Position numbers and translations under genes: made by a program. From contig NZ_JAQYWB010000045.1 of the NCBI RefSeq assembly GCF_030145185.1, positions 1 to 50,766 of the forward strand: DNA of 50,766 bases. The letters are read 5' to 3'. Under the pieces are notes generated by a model, which saw only the letters and a program-made list of their open reading frames with translations, made no database searches and was not told the DNA's origin. Positions 44,228 through 50,766 of this stretch are shown in pieces. The stretch's first letter is position 1. Every line of letters begins with the position of its first letter. Origin of the DNA: Desulfoluna sp. Lineage in GTDB: Bacteria > Desulfobacterota > Desulfobacteria > Desulfobacterales > Desulfolunaceae.

Positions 44228-45289
44228 ATGAAACTAAGTTCTTTTTTATTATGCTTCATCATCTTTGCATCCCTCATTTTCTTTGCTCTCCCGGCAGCAA
44301 GCGAGCCGGTTGGAGGGTACAACTCATATATCGAGCTCCTTCCGGGTGGAAGGCCGAAACAACTGGCAAACGAAGACATTATCACTGGGGCTCAGGCTGA
44401 GATCATCAGGACCGAGGCGATCAAACGTAAACGGAAAATAAAATTTCTCTGCCCCATAGATATTGTGAGGCTTAACTCAACCTATTCCATGATTTCGTTT
44501 AAGGTCTCCCACACAGTGAAAAACAGCTCACGGTTCTCCATAAATCCAGCTGTCTATTCCCTGCTGTTTGAAGGAAATGGCCCCTCGGGCCTGAAGCGGT
44601 ACGCAAAGAATTATATCAAGTGGTTTGGCCCCAGTGATATTGAACAGTACAAGACAAGCACCACGTCTCAATTCTGCGAATTTTTTATAAGATCCGGTGT
44701 GGAAGACTGCCTTTTCGAGACAAAGAAAATCGCTGAAAAGAAAAATGATCGGACACAACGCCTCATTGCAAAAATAAGAGAACTCGAAAAAAGTGTAACC
44801 CGGCAATCCCTGCATGCCCAACAACTCGAAGAGACCATTGCACAATACCACCTGCAGGCCCAACAATTCGAAGAGACCACGGAACAACAGCGCCTGCAGG
44901 CTCAAAATCTCCAGAAGACAATGGCACACCAGCGCCTTCAGACTCAAAAACTCGAAACCAGAGTCAATGCCTTGCATGCACTTCTGGAAGGGGTGTCACG
45001 GGGTAAAAACGAAATCCTCTTCAGTGGAATCAATCTTCATATCGTGAATGGAACAGGCAGCACCCACGACAAGGTCAATGGAACCGGCAATCTGATTGTC
45101 GGATATAACGAAAAAAAACAGGGCGAAAACCTTCAGATGGAGTCACACGAAATTATCTCACCGCCTAAAACCCATTCTGTAAAACATAAAACAATCACAG
45201 AAAAGAAACCAACCCCAACGGTCAAGTTGGCCGAAGACATCGACTCAGAACTAAGCGGTGTCTGCTTTATAGATACCGCCCGATTCTAA
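44228..45289 (+). CDS. Secreted coiled-coil protein with 14-residue repeats
   Basis: 353 residues with a signal peptide (MKLSSFLLCFIIFASLIFFA, cleavage after AAS). Residues about 30-180 form a domain of unknown type. Residues about 195-250 contain four 14-residue repeats (HAQQLEETIAQYHL-like), forming a coiled coil. Then comes VNGTGSTHDKVNGTGNLIVG, a short motif seen in various secreted bacterial proteins. The C-terminus has SGVCFIDTARF, again like CFIATA tails. The GGAGG ribosome binding site is good. No family was recognised for the N-terminal domain. Its function is unknown. Confidence 0.75.
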   Translation: MKLSSFLLCFIIFASLIFFALPAASEPVGGYNSYIELLPGGRPKQLANEDIITGAQAEIIRTEAIKRKRKIKFLCPIDIVRLNSTYSMISFKVSHTVKNSSRFSINPAVYSLLFEGNGPSGLKRYAKNYIKWFGPSDIEQYKTSTTSQFCEFFIRSGVEDCLFETKKIAEKKNDRTQRLIAKIRELEKSVTRQSLHAQQLEETIAQYHLQAQQFEETTEQQRLQAQNLQKTMAHQRLQTQKLETRVNALHALLEGVSRGKNEILFSGINLHIVNGTGSTHDKVNGTGNLIVGYNEKKQGENLQMESHEIISPPKTHSVKHKTITEKKPTPTVKLAEDIDSELSGVCFIDTARF

Positions 45290-45309
45290 AGTATGTTTCC
45301 TGCAATGAA

Positions 45310-45474
45310 GGTAACTATTCAGCTTGTGCCTCCGGCGGCCCTGCCGAGGTCTAAACTTTTAAAAAGTTGAAGAAATAGGTTCAAGCCAATCTCAATCAAA
45401 GGCGCATTAGCAAAACCGCTTTCGAGGTGGCACCTCGCCGCCGGAGGCCGCTTTTCATGAGCTGAATAATGACC
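45310..45474. repeat. GCCTCCGGCGGC-type element with 15-bp inverted ends, copy C (165 bp)
   Basis: Left end GGTAACTATTCAGCT, right end AGCTGAATAATGACC (inverted, two mismatches), with GCCTCCGGCGG at 45328 and CCGCCGGAGGC at 45447 inside. It is the most complete copy of this family and defines its ends. No open frame inside. Confidence 0.8.
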
Positions 45475-45588
45475 CATGAAGAAGGCAATCATACTATTTG
45501 TCCGATAAGCATGCCGGCAGAAATACGTATAGCCAACCGTATCAAGGGTATACGCCACATGCGCTCGACGCAGGTTTAGTCTGCTTAT

Positions 45589-46038
45589 TTATGCGCGCAT
45601 GCTTAATGTCCATGGCGTTGTAAAGTAGGTTTCACGAACGTCAGAGGCCTTTGATGCTGCCCAATGTTCCAGGCCCATTCTCTTTATTAAGCACAAATTG
45701 AAGACCTTCATGTTATGTGGGAGCTCTGTCGCTCTATCTGCATAAGGGTGTAAGTTGTCGCACGGAAAGTCGTCACAATCCCCACAAAAATCATGCCCCT
45801 TATTTTTAGAACATTCATAGGCAGCACAGCGATGCGACTCGCCAAAGAGATGCTTTTGCAACGGTATTTTGCCATCGTGATCGCGGCATCCGTTGCACAG
45901 CATTATGTCAACAGGCACCTTATATTCTTCGGACATTTTTTCAACAGCCGCTCTTGCCTCTTTGTTTTCATGGGCCAAATAAAAAGGGCAGTTAAAACAG
46001 TCAAGGCCGCAGGGAGCCGTCAATCGAAAGTAATCCAT
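45589..46038 (-). CDS. DUF3795 domain protein
   Basis: 149 residues, Cys-rich. The signature is the N-terminal APCGLDCFNCPFYLA, then LCNGCRDHDG, CAAYECSKNKG and FCGDCDDFPCDNL, about ten cysteines that should hold metal (zinc or iron-sulfur). DUF3795 proteins are common in anaerobes, with no known activity. The start has AGGAG eight bases upstream. It lies between two repeat elements and convergent to the coiled-coil protein gene. Confidence 0.85.
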   Translation of the reverse strand: MDYFRLTAPCGLDCFNCPFYLAHENKEARAAVEKMSEEYKVPVDIMLCNGCRDHDGKIPLQKHLFGESHRCAAYECSKNKGHDFCGDCDDFPCDNLHPYADRATELPHNMKVFNLCLIKRMGLEHWAASKASDVRETYFTTPWTLSMRA

Positions 46039-46348
46039 CGTTAATTCTCCTCATAATTTTAAATTAATTTGAACAAGAAAGACTATATCCCGGATATTTC
46101 ACGAGTCGAGTGCACGATCTCGTACTCTCCATTCAACTCTCGTGACCTTGCCACCAATCCAACACACATTATCAGCTATTTCATTTCATCAAAGAAGGCA
46201 GGCCAAACCTCTCATCTCTTGCCTTGACAAAAGCTGTCTTCCTATTCTATGGCTATGATTTATGTCTAAAAGTATCAATATAGTGAAATATAGTTTCACT
46301 ATAGAAATGAGCAATTCCACATCCATACATTCAAACAGGATAAATAAC
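46039..46348. other. Intergenic region with a repeat terminus
   Basis: About 310 bases. At 46086-46118 is TATCCCGGATATTTCACGAG with TCGAGTGCACG, matching the left end of the 49613 copy of the TA-flanked repeat. The rest is AT-rich, with no recognised gene. Confidence 0.5.
46086..46118. repeat. TA-flanked repeat, isolated left terminus
   Basis: TATCCCGGATATTTCACGAG followed by TCGAGTGCACG matches the left end of the 49613 copy. The rest is not recognisable, so this is a truncated copy. Confidence 0.65.
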
Positions 46349-46846
46349 ATGAGAATAGGCCGCAATTTTTTTCTTCTGGTGACCGTAGCACTCGTTATGA
46401 TAACCCTTACAGGATGCCGCAGCACTATTGCAAAAAAAGAAGTTGGGAAACTTCATGAACTAATCGAGGCAATTCGGATGGAATACCACGGCGCACCGAG
46501 TTATTTAGGCCTTGAAATGAAATGGGCTCAGTTTGTCCCCTCTTCGTTTGAGAAAACGGACGATTATTTGCTTAGTGGGTGGAAAGAAAAGATTGAACTG
46601 TCACATATTGGTGTTGAAGGATTCAAAATAATTTACCGTAACGTCCCTGCGGGCAAAGAATGCGAAGAATTTATGTTAGGAATCACCAGTTTAAAAAGCT
46701 ACTTTCTTATCGAGGAAATTCAGGTAAATAATGTAACGATTAAAGGCCCGACATTCAATTACAACAAAAAGAAACTTGCTTCGATTTGCCCCCTCGACAG
46801 CAATCCAGAGCATAAAACGTATGATATCGTGATGATTTTAGAATAG
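46349..46846 (+). CDS. Lipoprotein with pilin-like C-terminal region
   Basis: 165 residues. The N-terminus MRIGRNFFLLVTVALVMITL leads to a lipobox TGC, so the protein is probably lipidated. The remaining part follows the outline of PilS-type type-IV pilins: LHELIEAIRMEYHGAPSYLG, VPAGKECEEFMLGI, VNNVTIKGPTFNYNKK with a following SICPLD (the second Cys of a likely disulfide) and IVMILE. A prepilin cleavage site (G before F/M-x-x-x-E) is absent. The pilin resemblance is a pattern judgement only. The ATG at 46349 has AGGA nearby. Its stop is close to a TA-flanked repeat. Confidence 0.6.
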   Translation: MRIGRNFFLLVTVALVMITLTGCRSTIAKKEVGKLHELIEAIRMEYHGAPSYLGLEMKWAQFVPSSFEKTDDYLLSGWKEKIELSHIGVEGFKIIYRNVPAGKECEEFMLGITSLKSYFLIEEIQVNNVTIKGPTFNYNKKKLASICPLDSNPEHKTYDIVMILE

Positions 46847-46849
46847 CCC

Positions 46850-47003
46850 CAACCCGGATATTTCATGAGGAAACGACCCAGCCAAAACAATCATATTGTT
46901 ATTAGAGCCGTTTATTGAGAAAGCTATAGGCATTTCAAAAATGCAAAATGTAATCCGGCGTTTTTAAGTCGCTTTTCTCACCCTTCATGAAATATCCGGG
47001 TTA
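46850..47003. repeat. TA-flanked short repeat element, copy 3
   Basis: Starts CAACCCGGATATTTCATGAG (CA instead of TA at the left) and ends TTCATGAAATATCCGGGTTA. AAATGCAAAATGTAATCCGG inside matches other copies. Both termini are complementary, and no gene lies inside. Confidence 0.8.
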
Positions 47004-47103
47004 GCACATTTGATCAAAAATTCTCTTTTATGGCATCGATGCGTGCGGTATTATTTTATGTGGATTTTTACTAAAATAATCACGTACGCATATAGTTTCC
47101 CGT

Positions 47104-47460
47104 TCATTTTTTGTCAGCATCGATCATACCCATTTCTTTCAATAGTTCCATAACAATTGAAATCTGGGACCCTGCCATGGTCCCACCAAGAGAAAGCATA
47201 ACAGAGCAGGTTTCCATGATCTCACTTCGTGTTGCTCCTGCATCAATAGCCTTTTGTGTTTGTCCTAAAATACACCCCTTACATCCCATAACTATAGCTG
47301 CCCCCATGGCCATCAGACGTTTGGTCTTAGTGTCCAGAACGCCAGACTCATAGGTTTTCTTGTAATGGGCCTGGTATAATTCTCCCTGTTCCTCTTGCCA
47401 ATCGATCAACTCCCAGAAATTATCACTTATCTGGTTGTACTCTTCTCTTAAATTTTTCAT
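47104..47460 (-). CDS. AhpD-like carboxymuconolactone decarboxylase family protein
   Basis: 118 residues from the ATG at 47460, which has AGGGA upstream; an open frame extends 39 codons further but without a ribosome binding site. The active-site-like motif GCKGCILGQTQKAIDAG (CxxC plus downstream His/Gln position) and the helical DTKTKRLMAMGAAIVMG place it in the CMD/AhpD superfamily. Members are often peroxidase-type or reductase proteins. The usual downstream His (CxxCxxxH) appears as Gln here (CKGCILGQ), so it may differ in chemistry. It is the first of several small minus-strand genes in the right-edge block. Confidence 0.82.
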   Translation of the reverse strand: MKNLREEYNQISDNFWELIDWQEEQGELYQAHYKKTYESGVLDTKTKRLMAMGAAIVMGCKGCILGQTQKAIDAGATRSEIMETCSVMLSLGGTMAGSQISIVMELLKEMGMIDADKK

Positions 47461-47803
47461 TATATATTTCCCTTTTAAGGTTTCAATGCTTGAGCTATAA
47501 AGCGACTTTGCATAAAGTCCTAACCCACCGATGAGTGAGGGGTCACCTACACATTTGACACAAGCTTTCTTTGACATTTTTTTGCATGTAAGATTCTGCC
47601 AAAAGCAAAAGTTGGCGATTCAGGAGAAGGGCCCAAACTTCTTGAAAAATGGCATCAAACCTATCACATACCGGGTATGCGATGCGCATTAAGCACCAAT
47701 ATAACAATAAATATTATGATTAATTTCATTTTGTCAGATGTAGTTTAATCAGGCTCTAATCATATTATTTAAAACAGGTACTACGGCCCGACCCCATATT
47801 CTA
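47461..47803. other. AT-rich intergenic region
   Basis: About 340 bases. An open frame continues upstream of the AhpD-like gene but lacks a ribosome binding site. No repeat copy or hairpin was found. Confidence 0.4.
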
Positions 47804-48616
47804 TTACCTGTTTCCGACCGCATACTCAGTTCCAGGGTTTAAATCGAGAATATTTCGATGAGGCGCAACCAGTGAATTTTCGTATTGCACGCTCCAGTTT
47901 TGCCCATTAACGCCTGCAACTGTATGCCCGTTATCAAACTCGGGTTCTTCATTAAAAATGTAATATGCAATATTGTATAACTGAGATGAAACCTCATTTG
48001 GATCAAGGTCAACAAAGTGGCATTGTATGTCATAAAAACCAAGAGCGGCTAAACCGAGTGAATCCATTAAAAGCCCCTGATCTCCTGCATTAAAAAACCT
48101 AATATTTATAAATCCCAATAATGGGTCAGAACTCGATATGATTTCAGATGAATCAATAATTTGTTGAGTTCGTTTATTTGCAACACCTATGCTATTTGAG
48201 AATTTGATAAAAACACTTATAGCATTTGAAAGAATAAAGTGTCTTTCTTTTGGCTCTAAGCCTGACGCCATGATATCGGTGAGCAGTACCTTATATTTTG
48301 TACGACTAACGATTTCTGATGCATTTGGAGTTCGCCAACTCTGCTGGACTACTTCATATAGCGAGTCTTTATCTTTTTTTGGATCGGCATGCACAAGAAT
48401 GAGCTGGCTTGGAACTTGTTTTTCACCCTCATAGGTGACTTGGTGATCCATTAAAAAAAACATGTTTTGATCGCCACTTTCTTTATGGTCGATTGCTCCA
48501 ATACGTTCTTCAAGTTCCGCTACCGCTGCACTAACATCTATTTTAGGCTCGGCCTCAAAAAGTAATTCGACTCCGTAAGTCCTTGCGAAACCATCTTCAT
48601 CATTTGTATCTGACAT
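47804..48616 (-). CDS. DUF4261 domain protein
   Basis: 270 residues, cytoplasmic. The C-terminal segment DLDPNEVSSQLYNIAYYIF and DNGHTVAGVNGQNWSVQYEN match what I recall of DUF4261. The middle contains LEPKERHFILSNAISVFIKF and the LGFINIRFFN strand. DUF4261 is sometimes found near contact-dependent or immunity genes, but no such partner is visible. The ATG has a strong AAGGAG site. Upstream, GCGTTAACTTAAGGAG (minus strand) resembles the junction at the start of an integron cassette. Function unknown. Confidence 0.75.
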   Translation of the reverse strand: MSDTNDEDGFARTYGVELLFEAEPKIDVSAAVAELEERIGAIDHKESGDQNMFFLMDHQVTYEGEKQVPSQLILVHADPKKDKDSLYEVVQQSWRTPNASEIVSRTKYKVLLTDIMASGLEPKERHFILSNAISVFIKFSNSIGVANKRTQQIIDSSEIISSSDPLLGFINIRFFNAGDQGLLMDSLGLAALGFYDIQCHFVDLDPNEVSSQLYNIAYYIFNEEPEFDNGHTVAGVNGQNWSVQYENSLVAPHRNILDLNPGTEYAVGNR

Positions 48617-48785
48617 GAATTCTCCTTAAGTTAACGCTATAGTTGCTGCAGTCTGCGCGCAGGGAGGTCCCCCCTGAGGCGAAGCTGTCTATCTTCAAAA
48701 AATTGTTGAACAGGCCCGCGCCACGTCGCCGCACAGGTTTCAGAACCTGTTATGAAATTTCAATGAAAAACACTGCACGGCGGGG

Positions 48786-49463
48786 CTACCAATCCCGCTC
48801 ATGCTCAGCGTCACAACGCAATCTTTTTTTTGCAATGATTTGAAATATTTTCGCTTTGTTTCCATTCATCGTTGATACTTCAATCTTGTCTTCCATCAGA
48901 ATGTCGAATTGAAATAATAACTCGTAAACCCAAGACATGGCATGATGCCGAAATATGCCCCCTTCAGGAAGCCGGAAGACCCCAAAATTGCCATATTCAT
49001 TTTCAAATTGACGATATCTCTGATTGTTTCGGATGTCTTGCTGTAAAGGATAGTCGCTTATGTAGAGAATTCCATTAGAATTCAAAACTCTGTACAACTC
49101 GTTGATAACTTCCTTTTGTCCCGTATCTGTTGGTATGCATGTTAAAACTGCCAATAATGTACATGCAGAAAATGTATTATCCTTAAAAGGTAATATACCA
49201 TAGTCCACATGCATTAAGTTCAGGGTTGGATGTAGAGATAGGCCCCGATTGATCATTTCTGATGAAATATCGACTCCAACCACATCACTGTAACCGTTTT
49301 CTATAAGTTCAGCGCAAGTTCGGCCATAGCCGCATCCATAATCAAGTATCTTGCTCTGTGATAGGGTCAATTTTCGTAATTGATCTAATTGAATAGGATG
49401 AGAAAACGTTTTTTTTGTAGCGACACTATCCCAATATGTATTCTGAAAATCGAGATTATCCAT
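48786..49463 (-). CDS. Class I SAM-dependent methyltransferase
   Basis: 225 residues. Motif I is ILDYGCGYGRTCAELIENG, motif II VVGVDISSEMINRGL, and later LHPTLNLMHVDYGILPFKD and LLAVLTCIPTD, the usual Methyltransf_11/25 order. The last segment (KIEVSTMNGNKAKIFQIIAK) completes the sheet. Substrate unknown. AAGGAG precedes the ATG at 49463. A perfect hairpin (49483-49510) lies just upstream. Confidence 0.88.
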   Translation of the reverse strand: MDNLDFQNTYWDSVATKKTFSHPIQLDQLRKLTLSQSKILDYGCGYGRTCAELIENGYSDVVGVDISSEMINRGLSLHPTLNLMHVDYGILPFKDNTFSACTLLAVLTCIPTDTGQKEVINELYRVLNSNGILYISDYPLQQDIRNNQRYRQFENEYGNFGVFRLPEGGIFRHHAMSWVYELLFQFDILMEDKIEVSTMNGNKAKIFQIIAKKRLRCDAEHERDW

Positions 49464-49482
49464 GGTCTCCTTTGCCTACGCG

Positions 49483-49510
49483 TGCTTCACCCGACGGGTG
49501 CCGAAGCACG
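49483..49510. repeat. Hairpin upstream of the methyltransferase gene
   Basis: GTGCTTC (49483-49489) and GAAGCAC (49504-49510) enclose CACCCGACGGGTG, itself palindromic. A related CACCCGACGGGCG core lies at 50199-50210. On the minus strand the hairpin is followed by GCGTAGGC before the ribosome binding site. Confidence 0.6.
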
Positions 49511-49612
49511 ACAGAGCTTGATACTTGACAACACTCGGGCGTCGAAGTCGACTGAGAGAACCGCCCTTGCACCCGGTGGGATACAAGCAATTCTTGCTCA
49601 AAAGCAGGGACT

Positions 49613-49861
49613 TAGCCCGAATATTTCACGAGTCGAGTGCGCTCATATTCAAGGCATCAGAGCTGCAGATGTAGCGGTTTACCTCAAAGCTCTGATAACG
49701 CAGAAAATGGGTGCACTCGGCTCGCCCGAAGGGTGAGAAATCAAGCAGAAAACGTGAATTACATTTTGTATTTTACAAATACCTGAATTTTTCAAAATAA
49801 CAGCCTGCAATAACTTCTTATTGCTGCAGCAGAATCGTTTTCTCATTAAATATCCGGGTTA
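49613..49861. repeat. TA-flanked short repeat element, copy 4 (long form)
   Basis: Starts TAGCCCGAATATTTCACGAG and ends CTCATTAAATATCCGGGTTA. From 49721 it is homologous to copies 1 and 2 (CTCGCCCGAAGGGTGAG, GTGAATTACATTTTGTATTT). The left extra part is about 108 bases and begins and ends with an imperfect inverted pair (CGAGTCGAGTGC / GCACTCGGCTCG). Its right TTA is the minus-strand TAA stop of the next gene. Confidence 0.75.
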
Positions 49862-50164
49862 GATATAAAAAACCTCTTTTAGCCATTGAGCATCCGAGGT
49901 ACACGGACCATGGACTAATTTGTAAGCCCCTTTACTTGACACTTTTCTATTCATATCTCGTAAAAGCCAATCAACGTATACACATTTATCTTCATTATCG
50001 ATATCTTTGATAATTTCGATAGCACGTATTTCAATATCAGGTGATCCTTGTCCCAACATTTTTTTTATTGCAATACGATCGCCAGGAACCATTTGATCCC
50101 GTAAACTCGCTTGTGCTGGCTGCTGTTTTTCAGACCAACCTAAATACCAATACCCTCTATTCAC
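49859..50164 (-). CDS. EVE/ASCH-like domain fragment (PUA-like fold), N-terminally truncated
   Basis: 101 residues from a GTG. The pattern RGYWYLGWSEK, MVPGDRIAIKKMLGQG, IEIRAIEIIKDI and GAYKLVHGP with a final WLKEVF resembles PUA-fold EVE/ASCH-type domains, some of which recognise modified nucleic acids or sit at the N-terminus of McrB-like proteins. The frame opens just after an in-frame TAG, and the sequence reads coherently into the start, so the true N-terminus may be lost. Its TAA stop is part of a TA-flanked repeat. It may be a remnant rather than a working gene. Confidence 0.45.
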   Translation of the reverse strand: MNRGYWYLGWSEKQQPAQASLRDQMVPGDRIAIKKMLGQGSPDIEIRAIEIIKDIDNEDKCVYVDWLLRDMNRKVSSKGAYKLVHGPCTSDAQWLKEVFYI

Positions 50165-50260
50165 AAATTTATCGTATTGCTAGCGAACGCTTCGCATCAC
50201 CCGACGGGCGGGCATCACGAAATTTTTAATATTATTGTTAAATTACAAATTTCTAAAACG

Positions 50261-50311
50261 TTTAAACAAACGCCGACGTAGCCCGGTCGGCTGTGGATGC
50301 GTTTGTTATGC
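50261..50311 (-). other. attC-like recombination site
   Basis: On the minus strand: GCATAACAAACGC, later GCCGAC, an eight-base centre, GTCGGC and GCGTTTGTTTAAA. The outer arms AACAAACGC / GCGTTTGTT are a perfect 9-bp inverted repeat, and the inner arms GCCGAC / GTCGGC a perfect 6-bp one. GCATAAC resembles the R'' box of integron cassettes, and the TAA stop of the preceding gene lies inside it, as is common for cassettes. The R' side (GTTTAAA) is a weaker match. No integrase gene is visible in the window. Confidence 0.45.
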
Positions 50312-50653
50312 ATTTGCGCTATTCAGCTTAGTAAAGTATTCCTTTAACTTGTGTTTACCATATTCAGGGGCAAGCATATCCATTGCCATGACTGTCATGA
50401 AAAATTCAACTGGTCCATAAACCTTGCTTCCAGTAAGTAACCTGATCAGTTTGAGGATAGCAATCCTTACCCAATCTGGAATATGAGTTATTTTCGGTTT
50501 ATTACCCAAAATTTCAAAGGCGATTGATGCAATCTCATTTTGAGTGAGTGTTTCGGGGCCGCCTATTTCAACTTCTTTATCTGGCTTGTCGATAGCATCT
50601 ACACAAAAAGTTGCCAAGTCTTTGTCAGCGGCGTCTTTAATCTGCATGCTCAC
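50306..50653 (-). CDS. NmrA-like NAD(P)-binding protein, C-terminal fragment
   Basis: 115 residues. The pattern DLATFCVDAI, EVEIGGPETLTQNEIASIAF, KPKITHIPDWV and LAPEYGKHKLKEYF matches the C-terminal part of NmrA/atypical SDR proteins of about 290 residues. The Rossmann nucleotide-binding half is missing; upstream is A-rich DNA without coding character up to the window edge. The start could be GTG 50653 or ATG 50647. It is probably a truncated remnant, unless it is a frame-shifted gene continuing outside. Its TAA stop lies inside the attC-like site. Confidence 0.6.
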   Translation of the reverse strand: MSMQIKDAADKDLATFCVDAIDKPDKEVEIGGPETLTQNEIASIAFEILGNKPKITHIPDWVRIAILKLIRLLTGSKVYGPVEFFMTVMAMDMLAPEYGKHKLKEYFTKLNSANA

Positions 50654-50766
50654 TGGCGGTACGAAAGTGTAGTCAATTTTCTTCCTTTCTTTTTTTCTTC
50701 AGTTCCCACATTTTAAAATTATTTTCTTCATCTTCTTTATTTTCTTCATAATTTCCTTTCCCACAG

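Noticed and set aside
49389-49736. 115-codon plus-strand open frame across the methyltransferase start and the repeat
   Set aside because: No ribosome binding site, it spans a repeat element, and it has no recognisable domain.

Overview
The window looks like a chromosomal segment of a Gram-negative, anaerobic, sulfate-reducer-like bacterium of the Desulfobacterota (Desulfobacteraceae type). This is an inference from gene content and style: a KamA-family radical SAM enzyme, an FmdE-family protein, MiaB next to DUF4911 and DUF151 proteins, long-form HisG, aconitase-type LeuC/LeuD behind an XRE-cupin regulator, and many receiver-domain proteins. No rRNA, tRNA or CRISPR array was seen.

Region 1 (1 to about 29.7 kb) is GC-rich core genome. 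In order it holds: enolase (partial, running off the left edge), a Nudix hydrolase and adenylosuccinate lyase; a sensory patch at 3.5-7.1 kb with a free-standing NrtA/NasS-like binding protein, a receiver fused to a second NrtA/NasS-like domain, and a single-domain receiver; a PHP phosphoesterase, a DUF151 nuclease-like protein, MiaB and DUF4911; RecJ; a KamA-family radical SAM enzyme; RlmD; ThiD with a coiled-coil membrane protein; HisG and HisE with a 24-codon ORF between them; LeuC-LeuD with a 30-unit heptanucleotide array starting at the leuD stop codon; an XRE-cupin regulator; an FmdE-family protein; a FliL-like lipoprotein; a transglutaminase-like protein; a secreted MORN-repeat protein; and a MYG1-like hydrolase.

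Region 2 (30-35.4 kb) is a complete nikABCDE-type operon for nickel (or nickel-chelate) import: a periplasmic binding protein, two permeases and two ATPases, with overlapping or closely spaced genes. A YpeA-type acetyltransferase follows on the other strand.

Region 3 (about 36 kb to the end) is accessory DNA that becomes AT-richer. It carries secreted or lipid-anchored proteins (NHL-repeat, HEAT-repeat, 14-residue-repeat coiled coil, a pilin-like lipoprotein), a zinc-ribbon/SUMF1 protein and a DUF3795 protein. At the right edge is a run of small minus-strand genes (AhpD-like, DUF4261, methyltransferase, and two N-terminally truncated fragments) with one integron attC-like dyad. Two families of short non-autonomous repeats are scattered here. 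One is about 151 bp with TA-flanked inverted ends; the other is about 165 bp with exact 15-bp inverted ends. A decayed IS3 element lies at 41.1-41.4 kb. The TA-flanked family supplies the stop codon of three genes.

The most unusual items are the receiver/NrtA-like fusion beside a second cytoplasmic NrtA-like protein, the stop-codon-associated repeat family, and the cassette-like block at the right edge.
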